Assembly: GCF_017873605.1 (NCBI RefSeq) | Contig: NZ_JAGGKI010000006.1 | Span: forward strand, 62,001-126,000 | Source of the DNA: Paenibacillus lactis | Lineage (GTDB): Bacteria; Bacillota; Bacilli; Paenibacillales; Paenibacillaceae | DNA: 64,000 bases | Reading direction: 5' to 3' | Notes under the pieces: model-generated | What the model saw: the letters and a program-made list of their open reading frames with translations, nothing else | Database searches by the model: none | Told to the model about the DNA's origin: nothing | Translations under genes and position numbers: made by a program | Part shown: in pieces, positions 7,317 to 16,119 of the stretch | Layout of the letters: each line of letters opens with the position of its first letter | Position numbering within the stretch: position 1 is the stretch's first letter

Positions 7317-9560
7317 ATGAAACTGAAGAAACGATCACTGCTTGCTGTGCTCGCTGTAGCTCAACTTGCTGCGGCATATCCGGCGAGTGCGGATGCAAGT
7401 GTCCCGGACGACAAGTCGGGAACAGTGACCCAAGAAGTGTACGAACAGACAGCAACGAACAAGAGCGCCGAAACGAAGGGGACCTCGCAAACTTCTCAAA
7501 CTTCTCAAACGGACGCTGCTTCGACAGAGACAGTAACAGGGGAAGTTACTGAAGAGCAAGATGGTACGACCGATCCGGCAGCAGGAGGCACGGGCGGCGA
7601 ACAAGAGCCAACCGTTCCTGGAGAAGCCCAGGATAATCAGAATGATCCAAATAACCCAAATAATCCAAATAACCAGATAAGCGCTGGCGGCAAAGAACTT
7701 ATTCTTTATTTCAACAGCACCAAGATGATTCAAGACGGCGTGACCTACAATGCGCCTCAGCCGATGCAAGTGAAGAAGGGCATATCCTACGTTCCCATTC
7801 GTGCTCTTGTAGATCGGGTCGGCTTCAAGGTCTCTTACGACAAGAAAACGAAGGAGACGGTAATTACAAAAGGCAGCAACGAGCTCCGATTCAAAACAAA
7901 CAGCAGCAAATACACCGTGAACGGCGTATCCAAGAACATGAAGGGCACTTCCTATCAGACAAACGGCACCTTTATGGTTCCACTGACTGCCATCACGCAG
8001 GCGTTAGAGATTCCTTATTCCGTTGATAACGCGGGCAAGCGTGTAATCATGAATTTGCAGACCAAGCCGGTAGCCAAATTCACCGTGGGCCCGAAAGAGA
8101 TTTTGGCCGGACAAACGACCGTTACATACACAACAGAGGTTGAGAATGCCCAGGGCGAGATCATCAATGAGCGCTGGGAAGGAAGACAGGACATATTCGA
8201 TACGCCGGGAGAGTACACCATTACCTATGCCGTTCAGGATTCCACCGGAACCTGGAGTGATCCTTACAGCGTAAAAATTACCGTCGTTCAACCTAACCAG
8301 CCGCCTGTCGCCATGTTTGATACCGATAAGGGCGAATACAAGATGGGTGAGCTGGTCACGATCATCGATCAGAGCTATGACGACATAGATAAGAACGAGC
8401 AATTGACCTACAAATGGGAAAACAAGCAGTATGCATACTTTACTCCGGGAGTTCATACGATCCGGCTGACCGTAACGGACAGAAAGGGGCTCAGCTCCAC
8501 TTACGAGCATACGATTCATATCACAGACGAAACCCTGTATGTAGAAGAAGACTTCAACAAGCTCTTTATTCCGGAAGGCGAGAAATTCACTTTCACGGGC
8601 TCGGTGACATCCAGAGATAAAATCAATTACGAGTTCTATGACGAGCCGAGCACGCTGATCCGCAGCAACAGCCCGGAGACCGTCAACAGCGAAGGCATTG
8701 TTTATCGGGAAACGGCATCCGGGGATATGCGGTTTATGATCCACCATGTGAACAACTTGAATAAGAACGTTAAGATGTACGTCGTGGCAACAAACAAAAA
8801 CAGCACGCCGGTAACGCTTCGCCAAGACTTTCTTGGTTTTGCCGGACCTTCTCCGATCGCCACAGCGGCAGGGAAGAAATCGGTGCTGAATTACTTCCAA
8901 TCGATGCAGGATGGTTCGAAGCAAATGTCGGTAACACTTGCACCGGGCGAGCAGAAGCTGGTGATGACCGAGCTTAGCGAAGTCCGCATGAAGCAAGGGC
9001 ATGTCATCTCTTTATATTCGGATATGTACAGCGATTTGCCGATTCAATTCGATGTCATTATGATCGACGAGAAAGCCGACCCGCTGAAGGTGCTGCCGGA
9101 GCTCCCGATCTTGAACCGAGACGGTGTGCATAACCGCGGCACCTATCCGGATTCCACCCGTGTCATCCGTTATTCCGAGCTTGTCGGCGCGGATCCCCAG
9201 CGGTTGGTTCTAGGGGATAACATGGATGATCCGAACCTTCAGGGAACGGACCCGATGGTCGGAGATACTACCTCGAATACGGGTAACTTTGGCGTCCTGT
9301 ACAAAATTACGCTGGACCGCGTTGCGCCGAATACGCTGATTTCGTTTAACCCGCGCGGCGGAAAGTATTCCGGCTATGCAATGGTTAACGGAACGATTAC
9401 GCCGATCTACTCGTTAGGCCAGGTATCCCCTGGTGAACAATCGGTTCTGTACCGGACCGGCGATTATGAACAGCAGGTAGACATTATTCTGACCGCGGCC
9501 CCAGGCAGCAATCTGCCGGTGAATCTGTTATTTACTCAGATGCCGGAATTAAAGCAATAA
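7317..9560 (+). CDS. Secreted stalk-domain protein with PKD-like repeats
   Basis: A 747-residue exported protein. Residues 1-27 form a signal peptide (KKRS, hydrophobic core, AYPASADA). Residues 28-120 are a Thr/Glu/Asn-rich linker with Asn-Pro repeats. Residues 125-240 match the copper-amine-oxidase N-terminal stalk domain (VPIRALVDRVGFKVSYD, FMVPLTAITQALEI) that is common in Paenibacillus surface proteins. Two PKD-like modules follow (VAKFTVGPKEI with YTITYAVQD, then PPVAMFDTDKGEY with HTIRLTVTD). The last ~390 residues are an unrecognised beta-rich region. There is no LPXTG motif, so cell-wall association probably depends on the repeats. ATG 7317 has AAGGAG 7 bases upstream; the longer frame from 7230 lacks a site. 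Confidence 0.75.
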   Translation: MKLKKRSLLAVLAVAQLAAAYPASADASVPDDKSGTVTQEVYEQTATNKSAETKGTSQTSQTSQTDAASTETVTGEVTEEQDGTTDPAAGGTGGEQEPTVPGEAQDNQNDPNNPNNPNNQISAGGKELILYFNSTKMIQDGVTYNAPQPMQVKKGISYVPIRALVDRVGFKVSYDKKTKETVITKGSNELRFKTNSSKYTVNGVSKNMKGTSYQTNGTFMVPLTAITQALEIPYSVDNAGKRVIMNLQTKPVAKFTVGPKEILAGQTTVTYTTEVENAQGEIINERWEGRQDIFDTPGEYTITYAVQDSTGTWSDPYSVKITVVQPNQPPVAMFDTDKGEYKMGELVTIIDQSYDDIDKNEQLTYKWENKQYAYFTPGVHTIRLTVTDRKGLSSTYEHTIHITDETLYVEEDFNKLFIPEGEKFTFTGSVTSRDKINYEFYDEPSTLIRSNSPETVNSEGIVYRETASGDMRFMIHHVNNLNKNVKMYVVATNKNSTPVTLRQDFLGFAGPSPIATAAGKKSVLNYFQSMQDGSKQMSVTLAPGEQKLVMTELSEVRMKQGHVISLYSDMYSDLPIQFDVIMIDEKADPLKVLPELPILNRDGVHNRGTYPDSTRVIRYSELVGADPQRLVLGDNMDDPNLQGTDPMVGDTTSNTGNFGVLYKITLDRVAPNTLISFNPRGGKYSGYAMVNGTITPIYSLGQVSPGEQSVLYRTGDYEQQVDIILTAAPGSNLPVNLLFTQMPELKQ

Positions 9561-9588
9561 TGAATGGGTATCCCCTATAGATTCATGA

Positions 9589-9632
9589 AGACTCCACACT
9601 TACGGCTTCGGCTTTGAGAGTGGGGTCTTTTT
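9589..9632 (+). terminator. Rho-independent terminator
   Basis: The stem AGACTCCAC/GTGGGGTCT (one G-T pair) with a 22-base loop is followed by a T-run, just after the stalk-domain gene. Confidence 0.75.
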
Positions 9633-10145
9633 GTAGGAGTGAGGAAAAACAAAGAGAATTATCCCTTCTTCTGGCGCAACACGTACCTGTTGAATTTTAC
9701 GCGTATCCTTCTGGGCACTTCGTTAGGCTTTCTGATTGTGCCCGACCCTGCTTCGAGCAACAACTTCTTGATGACGGAACTGACATTCGAACCGTTTTTA
9801 TCCTAATCTTGCGTTTTCTCTTCTTTGGTTTGAATCCCACAGTTTTAGTTTTTTTTGCATCGTTTCTTTTTCCTAGTCGGACATCCCATCCGCGAACATC
9901 TCCCCATGAACTGGTATATCATACGTCTCCTGTGCATGCGTTGAGTGCGCAAGTACCCATGTGGAACTTAGAACAACAACTATTTTTAAACGAAGGTTAG
10001 GCGATGAGCTCACAGGTTATAGACTGATTATGAGAGGCGGTTAAGGCAGGGAGTTATTCATATGCAGGGAAGGGAACGCCTTGGGGCCTGCCCAGTGTAG
10101 AGCTTATTCATGCTATAATAAATGCAAAAAAAGCGGGTGTAATCA
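9633..10145. other. About 510 bases without a convincing gene
   Basis: One frame (9639-9806, GTG start) encodes 55 residues with a hydrophobic middle (NTYLLNF, ILLGTSLGFLI), but the GGAG overlaps its start codon. Another frame through 10000 is rich in Ser, His and Phe and looks random. The stretch has T-rich blocks and no repeat or IS end that I can see. A TATAAT at 10113-10118 is the likely -10 box for the aminotransferase. Confidence 0.3.
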
Positions 10146-11369
10146 TTGACGAATTCTAGAATGCGCCGTTCATGGCGCGCCGATAAGCTCTCACATCTCG
10201 GCTCTTCCATTTTTGCGGAGGTCGCGGAGTGGAAACAGGAGGCGTTGCAAGCAGGTAAACAAGTGATCGATTTGGGCATCGGCAGCCCGGACCGCGGCCC
10301 CTCATTAACGATACGCGAAACGCTAAGCTCGGAAGTGATGAAAGAAGAGCAGTATTCTTACCCAGGCACAAGCGGCACGCCGGAATTCCGCAGCCAATGT
10401 GCGGCTTGGATGGCATACCGTTATGGGGTCAAGGTAAACCCTGATTCCGAAATGCTGGCCTTAATGGGCTCGCAGGATGGACTATCCCATCTGGCCCAAG
10501 CCATCTGCAATCCTGGAGATATCGCCATCGTTCCCGATCCGGGGTATCCGATCTACACCGGCGCATTGGCCATTGCAGGCGTAACCCCTTGGCATGTTCC
10601 CTTGAGAGAGGAGCGGGGCTTCCTTCCCGATCTGGATCGAATTCCGGAAGAGGTATGGGAGCAGGCGGTTTTCATCCTGCTGAATTTTCCCGGCAATCCG
10701 ATTGCGGCGGAAGCCGATCTAGCCTTCTTCGAATCCTTGGTCGAGAAGGCGAAGCGGCATCATGTGCTGATTGTGCATGATATGGCTTATTCGGAAATGG
10801 GATTTGACGGTTACCGGCCAGTCAGCATTTTGCAGGCGAAAGGCGCCAAAGAAGTTGCGGTGGAACTCCATTCATTCTCGAAAAGCTTCAATATGGCCGG
10901 ATGCCGAGTTGGATTCCTGACCGGAAATCCGGAGGCTGTCGGTTCGCTTCGCGAATTTAAGAACAACATCGATTTTGGCGTATTTAAACCGATTCAGTCC
11001 GCTGCAATTGCTGCATTGAAGGATGCAATGGCGGACCCCGAAGCCGGAAATGCGGCTGCATCGCTGTACGAGTCCCGCCGAGACGTATTGGTGGAAGCAC
11101 TGGCTGAAGCAGGGTGGGAGGTACGTAAGCCGTGTGCGACCATGTTCCTGTGGGCCAAGCTACCGCCGGCATTCTTGCAGCGCAATCAGCCTTGGAGCTC
11201 GCGAGCTTTCGCTCGGGAGCTGCTGCTCAAAACCGGTGTCGCCGTCATCCCCGGCGATGCTTTCGGCTCCGAAGGGGAAGGATTCGTACGCATTGCGCTA
11301 GTGCAGGAAGAGCATGTGCTGCGTGAAGCCGCAAGACGGATCGGCTCATTCCTAAGTGAATTTGCGTAA
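10146..11369 (+). CDS. Class I/II aminotransferase (LL-DAP aminotransferase-like)
   Basis: A 407-residue fold-type I PLP aminotransferase. Visible marks are DLGIGSPDRGPS near the N terminus, YSYPGTSGTPEFRSQCAAWM, the cofactor-contact stretch ILLNFPGNPIAAEA, the Asp-x-Ala-Tyr of VHDMAYSEMGFDG, and the Schiff-base lysine in SFSKSFNMAGCRVGF (about Lys246). The pattern fits the LL-diaminopimelate/MalY-like branch, but no lysine-biosynthesis gene is nearby and the amino-acid substrate is open. The start is TTG at 10146; ATG 10161 in frame is an alternative. Neither has a good ribosome binding site. Confidence 0.8.
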   Translation: MTNSRMRRSWRADKLSHLGSSIFAEVAEWKQEALQAGKQVIDLGIGSPDRGPSLTIRETLSSEVMKEEQYSYPGTSGTPEFRSQCAAWMAYRYGVKVNPDSEMLALMGSQDGLSHLAQAICNPGDIAIVPDPGYPIYTGALAIAGVTPWHVPLREERGFLPDLDRIPEEVWEQAVFILLNFPGNPIAAEADLAFFESLVEKAKRHHVLIVHDMAYSEMGFDGYRPVSILQAKGAKEVAVELHSFSKSFNMAGCRVGFLTGNPEAVGSLREFKNNIDFGVFKPIQSAAIAALKDAMADPEAGNAAASLYESRRDVLVEALAEAGWEVRKPCATMFLWAKLPPAFLQRNQPWSSRAFARELLLKTGVAVIPGDAFGSEGEGFVRIALVQEEHVLREAARRIGSFLSEFA

Positions 11370-11445
11370 GCTTTCGGATGTGGCAGATGTTGGATCATTC
11401 TTTGCTAAGATAATTTGAAAATCTCTGAAAAAATGTTTCATAGGG

Positions 11446-11474
11446 TTGATCATTAACAAACGATGTGATAAATT
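11446..11474 (+). promoter_or_regulatory. Candidate promoter of the riboswitch-pbuE transcript
   Basis: TTGATC (11446-11451), 17 bases and TAAATT (11469-11474) place the start of transcription near 11481, about 26 bases ahead of the aptamer. Each box matches consensus at four of six positions. Confidence 0.45.
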
Positions 11475-11506
11475 ATTCAACAGTGCTAGAAACGAATATT
11501 CACAGC

Positions 11507-11570
11507 TAGTATAACCTCATTAATATGGTCTGAGGGTCTCTACCAGGAACCGTAAAAATCCTGACTACTG
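11507..11570 (+). promoter_or_regulatory. Purine riboswitch aptamer (guanine-type, C74)
   Basis: The sequence shows the whole purine-aptamer consensus. J1/2 is TATAA; P2 is CCTCA/TGAGG with loop ATATGG; J2/3 is TCTCTACC; P3 is CAGGA/TCCTG with loop ACCGTAAA; then comes GACTAC. The position equivalent to nucleotide 74 is C (11565), which in this class selects guanine/hypoxanthine, whereas adenine aptamers have U. P1 is short (TAGTA with TACTG). It precedes a pbuE-like exporter; in B. subtilis pbuE carries an adenine-type aptamer. Confidence 0.9.
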
Positions 11571-11611
11571 AAAATGGCTTTTTCATTTTCCGTCGTCAGG
11601 ATTATTTTTTT
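11557..11611 (+). terminator. Riboswitch expression platform: intrinsic terminator
   Basis: A long two-part hairpin (AATCCTGAC with GTCAGGATT, and inner GAAAATG with CATTTTC) is followed by seven T residues. Its 5' arm uses the 3' strands of aptamer helices P3 and P1. A folded, ligand-bound aptamer would therefore block the terminator, the logic of an ON switch. Confidence 0.85.
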
Positions 11612-11657
11612 GGCCGCAGAAGTTATACATGCGATGATGGAAGGAGATCGATAGCAA

Positions 11658-12821
11658 ATGAATTTGAAGGTGCTTATCCTTGCAATCTCAACCATATGCG
11701 TTGGATTGGTGGAATTGATTGTCGGCGGTATTTTGCCCCAAATTGCTCAAGATTTAAATATTTCAATCGGTACCGCAGGGCAATTGATCACGGTATTCGC
11801 CCTGATCTATGCTTTTTCGGGGCCGGTTCTTCTTGTTTTGACGGCAAAAATGGAACGTAAGCGGCTATATATGCTGTCCCTGTTCGTATTCTTTGTCGCA
11901 AACGTGATAGCATACGTAAGTCCGAATTTCACGATGCTGATGGCTGCAAGAATACTGACGGCCATGAGCACGGCGCTTATTATTGTGCTGTCGCTGACCA
12001 TTGCGGCGAAGGTGGTGGAGCCTGCGCACCGGGCTAAGGCTCTTGGCTTCATTTATATGGGCATCAGCTCGTCCCTGGTGCTGGGGGTGCCGCTGGGGAT
12101 CATGATTAGCGAAGCCTACGGATGGCGCGTTCTGTTCCTCGGGATCGGCGTCCTGTCGATCGGATCGATGGCGCTTATTTACTTCTTCCTGGACCGGATC
12201 CAGCCGGATCAAGTGACTCCGCTCCGTGAGCAGATCAAGGCGCTGGCCAATCCGAAAATTGCCGGGGCTCATCTGGCATGCTTGTTTATGCTGGCGGGAC
12301 ATTATACCGTATACGCGTATTTTACGCCGTTTCTGGAGTCGGAGCTGGGGCTGAACCCGTACTGGATTAGTGTCTTCTACTTTATATTCGGTTTATCGGC
12401 CGTAGGTGGAGGTGCTTTTGGCGGAGCACTTGCCGATGCTCTCGGATCCCCTAAGAGCATTATTATGATCATTACTTCATTTATGCTGGTACTGTTTGCC
12501 TTGCCGTTCACGACGTTCTCCATGGTCTTGTTCATGGCAGTCATGATCATTTGGGGTGCGTTAAGCTGGAGCCTGGCTCCGCCGCTGCAAAACTACCTGA
12601 TTCAGGTGGACCCGGACACGTCCGATATCCAGCAAAGCTTCAACAACTCAGCGCTGCAGCTTGGCATTTCCCTTGGTTCAGCTATCGGAGGTATCGTCTT
12701 GGAGCAGGGGGGCTCTGTCAGCAGTACGGCATGGGTTGGAGGCGGGGTGGTCATTATCTCCCTTGTGTGTGCGATTTATTCCCTGACTAGGCCCGCTCTT
12801 TCAGCAAGATTGAGCAAATGA
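11658..12821 (+). CDS. pbuE: Purine base/nucleoside exporter PbuE-like (MFS)
   Basis: A 387-residue, 12-helix major-facilitator transporter of the AraJ/DHA1 type. It closely resembles B. subtilis PbuE over its whole length: the N-terminal [16 protein letters not shown], the loop [27 protein letters not shown] and [15 protein letters not shown] are shared patterns. PbuE exports hypoxanthine and other purine bases and protects against excess purines. The GGAG-type site is 10 bases from ATG. A purine riboswitch and terminator lie directly upstream, which supports the assignment. The gene stands alone and ends at a strong bidirectional terminator. Confidence 0.9.
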   Translation: MNLKVLILAISTICVGLVELIVGGILPQIAQDLNISIGTAGQLITVFALIYAFSGPVLLVLTAKMERKRLYMLSLFVFFVANVIAYVSPNFTMLMAARILTAMSTALIIVLSLTIAAKVVEPAHRAKALGFIYMGISSSLVLGVPLGIMISEAYGWRVLFLGIGVLSIGSMALIYFFLDRIQPDQVTPLREQIKALANPKIAGAHLACLFMLAGHYTVYAYFTPFLESELGLNPYWISVFYFIFGLSAVGGGAFGGALADALGSPKSIIMIITSFMLVLFALPFTTFSMVLFMAVMIIWGALSWSLAPPLQNYLIQVDPDTSDIQQSFNNSALQLGISLGSAIGGIVLEQGGSVSSTAWVGGGVVIISLVCAIYSLTRPALSARLSK

Positions 12822-12844
12822 GGTTAACCCGAAGCAAAATTGAA

Positions 12845-12940
12845 TAAAAGGCAGCTGCTACAGGTGAACTGCAGCTCCACTGTTAAGTTATGTCTAACAA
12901 TAACAATAGGGGTGCAGTTCACAGGGCAGTTGCCTTTTTT
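12845..12940. terminator. Bidirectional terminator between convergent genes
   Basis: A very long imperfect hairpin has outer arms AAAGGCAGCTGC and GGCAGTTGCCTTT and inner arms GGTGAACTGCA and TGCAGTTCAC. It has T-runs on the plus strand and A-runs at the other end, so it can serve both pbuE and the lacI-type gene. Confidence 0.8.
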
Positions 12941-12963
12941 TGCGTCTTTTATGCATGAGAAGG

Positions 12964-13971
12964 CTATAGCAGCTTTCGCACGGATTCGCGGTAAATGATT
13001 TTGCCCGGAACGACGATGCGGCCGTGCCGCAGGTCGGGCGAAGCGATTTTGCCCAGCATGGCCTGGATGGAGGATTGCGCCAGCTGTTCAATATCGACCT
13101 CCACCGTCGTTAGATGCGGGTCGGTCAATGTGGCGTAGATATCATTGTCAAAGCCGACGACGGAGCAATCCTCCGGTATGCGGCAGCCGTCATTCTTCAA
13201 TTGTTGGACTACCAGATAGGCTACCTGATCGCAATTGCATACAAAGGCCGTTGGCATTTCATCAGGAAGGGCGATGTCGACGAAGCTCCCGTGCTCATCG
13301 CGGTCATGAAGAACCCACTCTTGGCGAAGCGGAATCCGATGTTCAAGAAGCGACTTGTAATATCCGAGGAAGCGGTCCTGAATGCTGCTCGTGGAATGGA
13401 TGCTTCCAACAAAAGCGATGTTCCGATGTCCCTGACGGATCAAGTAGTTCGTCAGCTCATAGGCACCGTAAAAATTATCGGTGACCACGGCGTCAATATC
13501 GCGATGATCGTCATAAAAATCAAGAAACACGATCGGCGTCCGGGTCGAATCCATAAGCTCGATATATGGTTTGCTGATCTGACCGAGCAGAATAATGCCG
13601 TCAACCTTCCGGTCATAGTACACGCGCGGCAGTTGGAGCTCCTGCTCATCCGAGCTGCTTAGAATATGAAGGATGCCGTAATAGCCATAGGATTCAAGCG
13701 CTTTCGCTATTTCTTGATAAACCCTTAAATAAAACGACTGATCCGGTCCGGTAAACCGCTCGGGAATGACTACGCCGATATTGTAGGTTAATCCTTCGCG
13801 CATCGACTTGGCGGCCGTGTTCAAACGGTAGCCCAGTTCCACCGCGACAGCCTTGATCTTCTGCTTCAGCTCGCCGCCAACGCCCTCCTTATCATTCAAA
13901 GCTTTGGATACCGTTACCGTGCTGACGCCTAGCTTTTCGGCGATATCCTTCATCGTAATATGTTTGCTCAC
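12964..13971 (-). CDS. LacI-family transcriptional regulator
   Basis: A 335-residue repressor. The N-terminal helix-turn-helix is TMKDIAEKLGVSTVTVSKALND (about 6-28) with the hinge helix LNTAAKSMREG. The effector domain runs from IGVVIPERF to the C terminus and has the sugar-binding-fold blocks DGIILLGQISKP, GHRNIAFVG, and the late VVGFDNDIYATLTDPHLTTVEVD. It starts at GTG 13971 behind AAGGAG with a long spacer. It lies downstream of, and on the same strand as, the 2-epimerase gene, so they may form an operon. The palindrome in the epimerase promoter is its most likely operator. Confidence 0.85.
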   Translation of the reverse strand: MSKHITMKDIAEKLGVSTVTVSKALNDKEGVGGELKQKIKAVAVELGYRLNTAAKSMREGLTYNIGVVIPERFTGPDQSFYLRVYQEIAKALESYGYYGILHILSSSDEQELQLPRVYYDRKVDGIILLGQISKPYIELMDSTRTPIVFLDFYDDHRDIDAVVTDNFYGAYELTNYLIRQGHRNIAFVGSIHSTSSIQDRFLGYYKSLLEHRIPLRQEWVLHDRDEHGSFVDIALPDEMPTAFVCNCDQVAYLVVQQLKNDGCRIPEDCSVVGFDNDIYATLTDPHLTTVEVDIEQLAQSSIQAMLGKIASPDLRHGRIVVPGKIIYRESVRKLL

Positions 13972-14119
13972 CGCAATGTCTCTCTCCTTATCAGCAATGG
14001 CTGCAAGCCTTTTTTTCTCTCTGAAGTATTAGATTCGAGAGAATGCTCGCCTGGTTCAAAATCAAGTATACCTGCTTGGGAATGACAAATAAAGACGAGA
14101 CCAGCGGCTAATATTATCA

Positions 14120-15316
14120 TTAAGCCTTTGAGTGCAGCCGCTCCATCCGAAGCAGCATCTCAATGCAGAAGCGGCTGTTATGGTAGGGACATTTCCAGGG
14201 ACCGGCAATTTCACGTCCAGCGGGATTTCCTTGCCCGTCAACGGACCAGTACCATTCACCGCCCGGACGCGGATCGATGATCATCTCGCTGGTATAGCTC
14301 CATATCTTTCGCACTAGCTCGAGGAAGCGTGCTTCGCCCGTGAGCTCATACGCATTCAGAAAGCCGACCATCGCTTCGGCCTGTACCCACCATATGCGGG
14401 TCGTATCCAGCCGGCCGCCTTCCTCCTCGTTCATCACGGAGCCATCCGATAGTATGGCACGCGCGGATACGGAATGCGCGAGGGCAAGGACCATTTGCTT
14501 ATACTTCGGATTCGAAAGCTCTGCAGCTTCAATCGCGTCTTGAATCAGCCAGCTTGCTTCAATGTCGTGGCCGAAGGAAGTCACATCCGTCAGCGATGCC
14601 CAGTTCTTGTCGAAGAAAACATTAAGCCTTCCAAGCTCCGGATCAAACATACGATCATGCAAAATCGACAGCAGCCGATCCAGCGATTGCCTCACCTGCG
14701 GATCCGGCCAAATGCGGTAAAGCGTGGTATAGGCTTCAAGCACGTGGATATGCGTGTTCATCGTAATGTCTGCCACAACTCCGTTGCCGCTCAGCATTAC
14801 ATTAGGCTGCTCGTTCCATTCCCGGTCAAACTCTTCCCGATAGGCCCCGATTTGCTCATCATAACCGACCGTTTCAATCGTTTTAAACAGCTCCTGTGCG
14901 AGCTTCAGCGCGTCAGGTTCACCGGTTGCACGGAAATATTTGCTTAAAGCGTATACGCCGAAGGCTTGATTATAGATGTGCTTACGGGTGTCCAGCGGAT
15001 TTCCTTGATAGTCTGCCATCCAGATCAACCCGCCCAATTCGGAATCCAGCAGCCGCTTGGTAAGGAAGGAGAACGCATGTCGCGCGCATTTAAGATAATC
15101 CGCAATTCCCGTGACGCGATAGGCTGCGGCAAAGCTCCATAAGATTCTTGAATTCGCAATACAGCCTTTCGGAGCACGAGGCTTAACGGTAAGTGAGAAA
15201 TCGACTTCGCCGTAATATCCGCCATTTGATTCATCCTTTAAACGGGTCCAGAAGGGGAGGATATGCTCAAGCCATTCCTTGCGAATCTCATTAAAGATCG
15301 GATCATGTGTATTCAT
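14120..15316 (-). CDS. AGE-family epimerase: cellobiose/mannobiose 2-epimerase
   Basis: A 398-residue (alpha/alpha)6-barrel enzyme that epimerises the reducing-end sugar of beta-1,4 disaccharides at C2. Residues expected in cellobiose 2-epimerases are visible: NSRILWSFAAAYR (active-site Arg), and the three histidines in NTHIHVLEAY (about 187), TSFGHDIEASWLI (about 250) and KCPYHNSRFCIEM (about 379). WNEQPNVMLSGN also fits. It is cytoplasmic. ATG 15316 has GGAGG 5 bases upstream; the longer frame lacks a site. A GH5 mannanase remnant across the promoter suggests mannobiose as the natural substrate, but the sequence alone cannot separate the two activities. Confidence 0.85.
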   Translation of the reverse strand: MNTHDPIFNEIRKEWLEHILPFWTRLKDESNGGYYGEVDFSLTVKPRAPKGCIANSRILWSFAAAYRVTGIADYLKCARHAFSFLTKRLLDSELGGLIWMADYQGNPLDTRKHIYNQAFGVYALSKYFRATGEPDALKLAQELFKTIETVGYDEQIGAYREEFDREWNEQPNVMLSGNGVVADITMNTHIHVLEAYTTLYRIWPDPQVRQSLDRLLSILHDRMFDPELGRLNVFFDKNWASLTDVTSFGHDIEASWLIQDAIEAAELSNPKYKQMVLALAHSVSARAILSDGSVMNEEEGGRLDTTRIWWVQAEAMVGFLNAYELTGEARFLELVRKIWSYTSEMIIDPRPGGEWYWSVDGQGNPAGREIAGPWKCPYHNSRFCIEMLLRMERLHSKA

Positions 15317-15334
15317 AAGAGCCTCCATATAAAG

Positions 15335-15384
15335 TAATCGATTAACTAAATATAAATCTAATGGTTGAGGACCATATATGTCAA
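15335..15384 (-). promoter_or_regulatory. Promoter of the epimerase gene with LacI-type operator
   Basis: On the minus strand, a perfect TTGACA (15384-15379), 18 bases and TAGATT (15360-15355) form the promoter. The palindrome TAATCGATTA (15344-15335) lies directly downstream of the -10 box. A central CG in an AT-rich palindrome is typical of LacI/GalR-family operators. A related sequence, TTAAACGATAA, lies near 15472-15482. Confidence 0.6.
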
Positions 15385-15544
15385 CGCGGAAGTTCGACAC
15401 AACGCAAATACCAGGGATCGTTAAAATCAGATTGACTATTACAAATCCGCATTATAAACTCCATTTATAAATTAAACGATAACCTAAATCGAGCTGATGA
15501 AGAATTCGCGTTGATATCCGTTCGTTCCTAAAGGAGGAAAAAGC

Positions 15545-15829
15545 GTGTTGTCATTATGGATCGAATGGAGGACTCATTTGTTAGTCGCTCTTATGCTCAC
15601 TGTGGTCGGAAGCGGGTTTTCGAGAACAGAGACTGCTGCCGGTTTTTATGTAAGCGGAACCACGTTGTATGACTCAACCGGAAAGGCTTTTGTGATGAGG
15701 GGGGTGAACCATGCCCACACCTGGTATAAAAACGACCTCCATACTGCGATTCCTGCCATCGCCATTACGGGTGCCAATGGAGCGAATGGGATAAAGCAAA
15801 CCTCGAAGAAAGCCGGAATATTTAACTGA
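15545..15829 (+). pseudogene. Truncated GH5 beta-mannanase (N-terminal stump)
   Basis: The frame starts at GTG behind a perfect AAAGGAGG and encodes a signal peptide (LLVALMLTVVGSGFSRTETAA). The mature N terminus of a GH5 endo-beta-mannanase follows: GFYVSGTTLYDSTGKAFVM, RGVNHAHTWYKNDL and HTAIPAIA-TGAN. Homologues continue into the catalytic barrel at this point, but here the sequence turns into a short unrelated tail and stops after 94 residues. No further mannanase sequence is seen in any frame up to 16119. The catalytic residues are therefore lost, probably by a deletion. Translation signals are intact, so a short secreted peptide could still be made. Confidence 0.8.
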
Positions 15830-15966
15830 GCAGAAGTATTAGTTAATTCCCACTTGACAGGTTGAATTAATGGGTTTAATCTAAGCACAAGCAAGTGGTT
15901 TATTTATCATTAAATGAACGCTCATTATCTTAGTATTGAAAGATATAATCAGCCGATTGGTCCACC

Positions 15967-16022
15967 AAAGGCTCCTGATCATTCTCACCTCGTGTAAGAG
16001 GTAAGAATGGCAGGAGCCTTTC
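15967..16022 (+). terminator. Hairpin, probable terminator left behind the mannanase stump
   Basis: Arms AAAGGCTCCTG and CAGGAGCCTTT with an inner match (TTCTCACCTC, GAGGTAAGAA) form a long stem. Only a short T-run (TTTCT) follows. It is the kind of terminator expected at the end of the lost mannanase gene. Nothing else is seen from 15830 to 16119. Confidence 0.6.
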
Positions 16023-16119
16023 TGCTTTAACGAAGGCAGAAAGGCCGCGCCTTTTAAGGAGCGCAAGGCTGATTCACCGACCGGCAGACGGAGGGTATGC
16101 TAACCGGGAAAGGAGCGGT

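Noticed and set aside
8004..9002. A 332-codon minus-strand frame opposite the stalk-domain gene
   Set aside because: Composition is not protein-like and it lacks a start signal.
9614..10000. A 128-codon open frame after the stalk-domain gene
   Set aside because: It starts inside the terminator, has no site and looks random; a transposase remnant was considered, but no motif or IS end was found.
11557..11611. The hairpin ahead of pbuE as a simple terminator of the aminotransferase gene
   Set aside because: Its 5' arm overlaps a complete purine aptamer, so it is the riboswitch expression platform.
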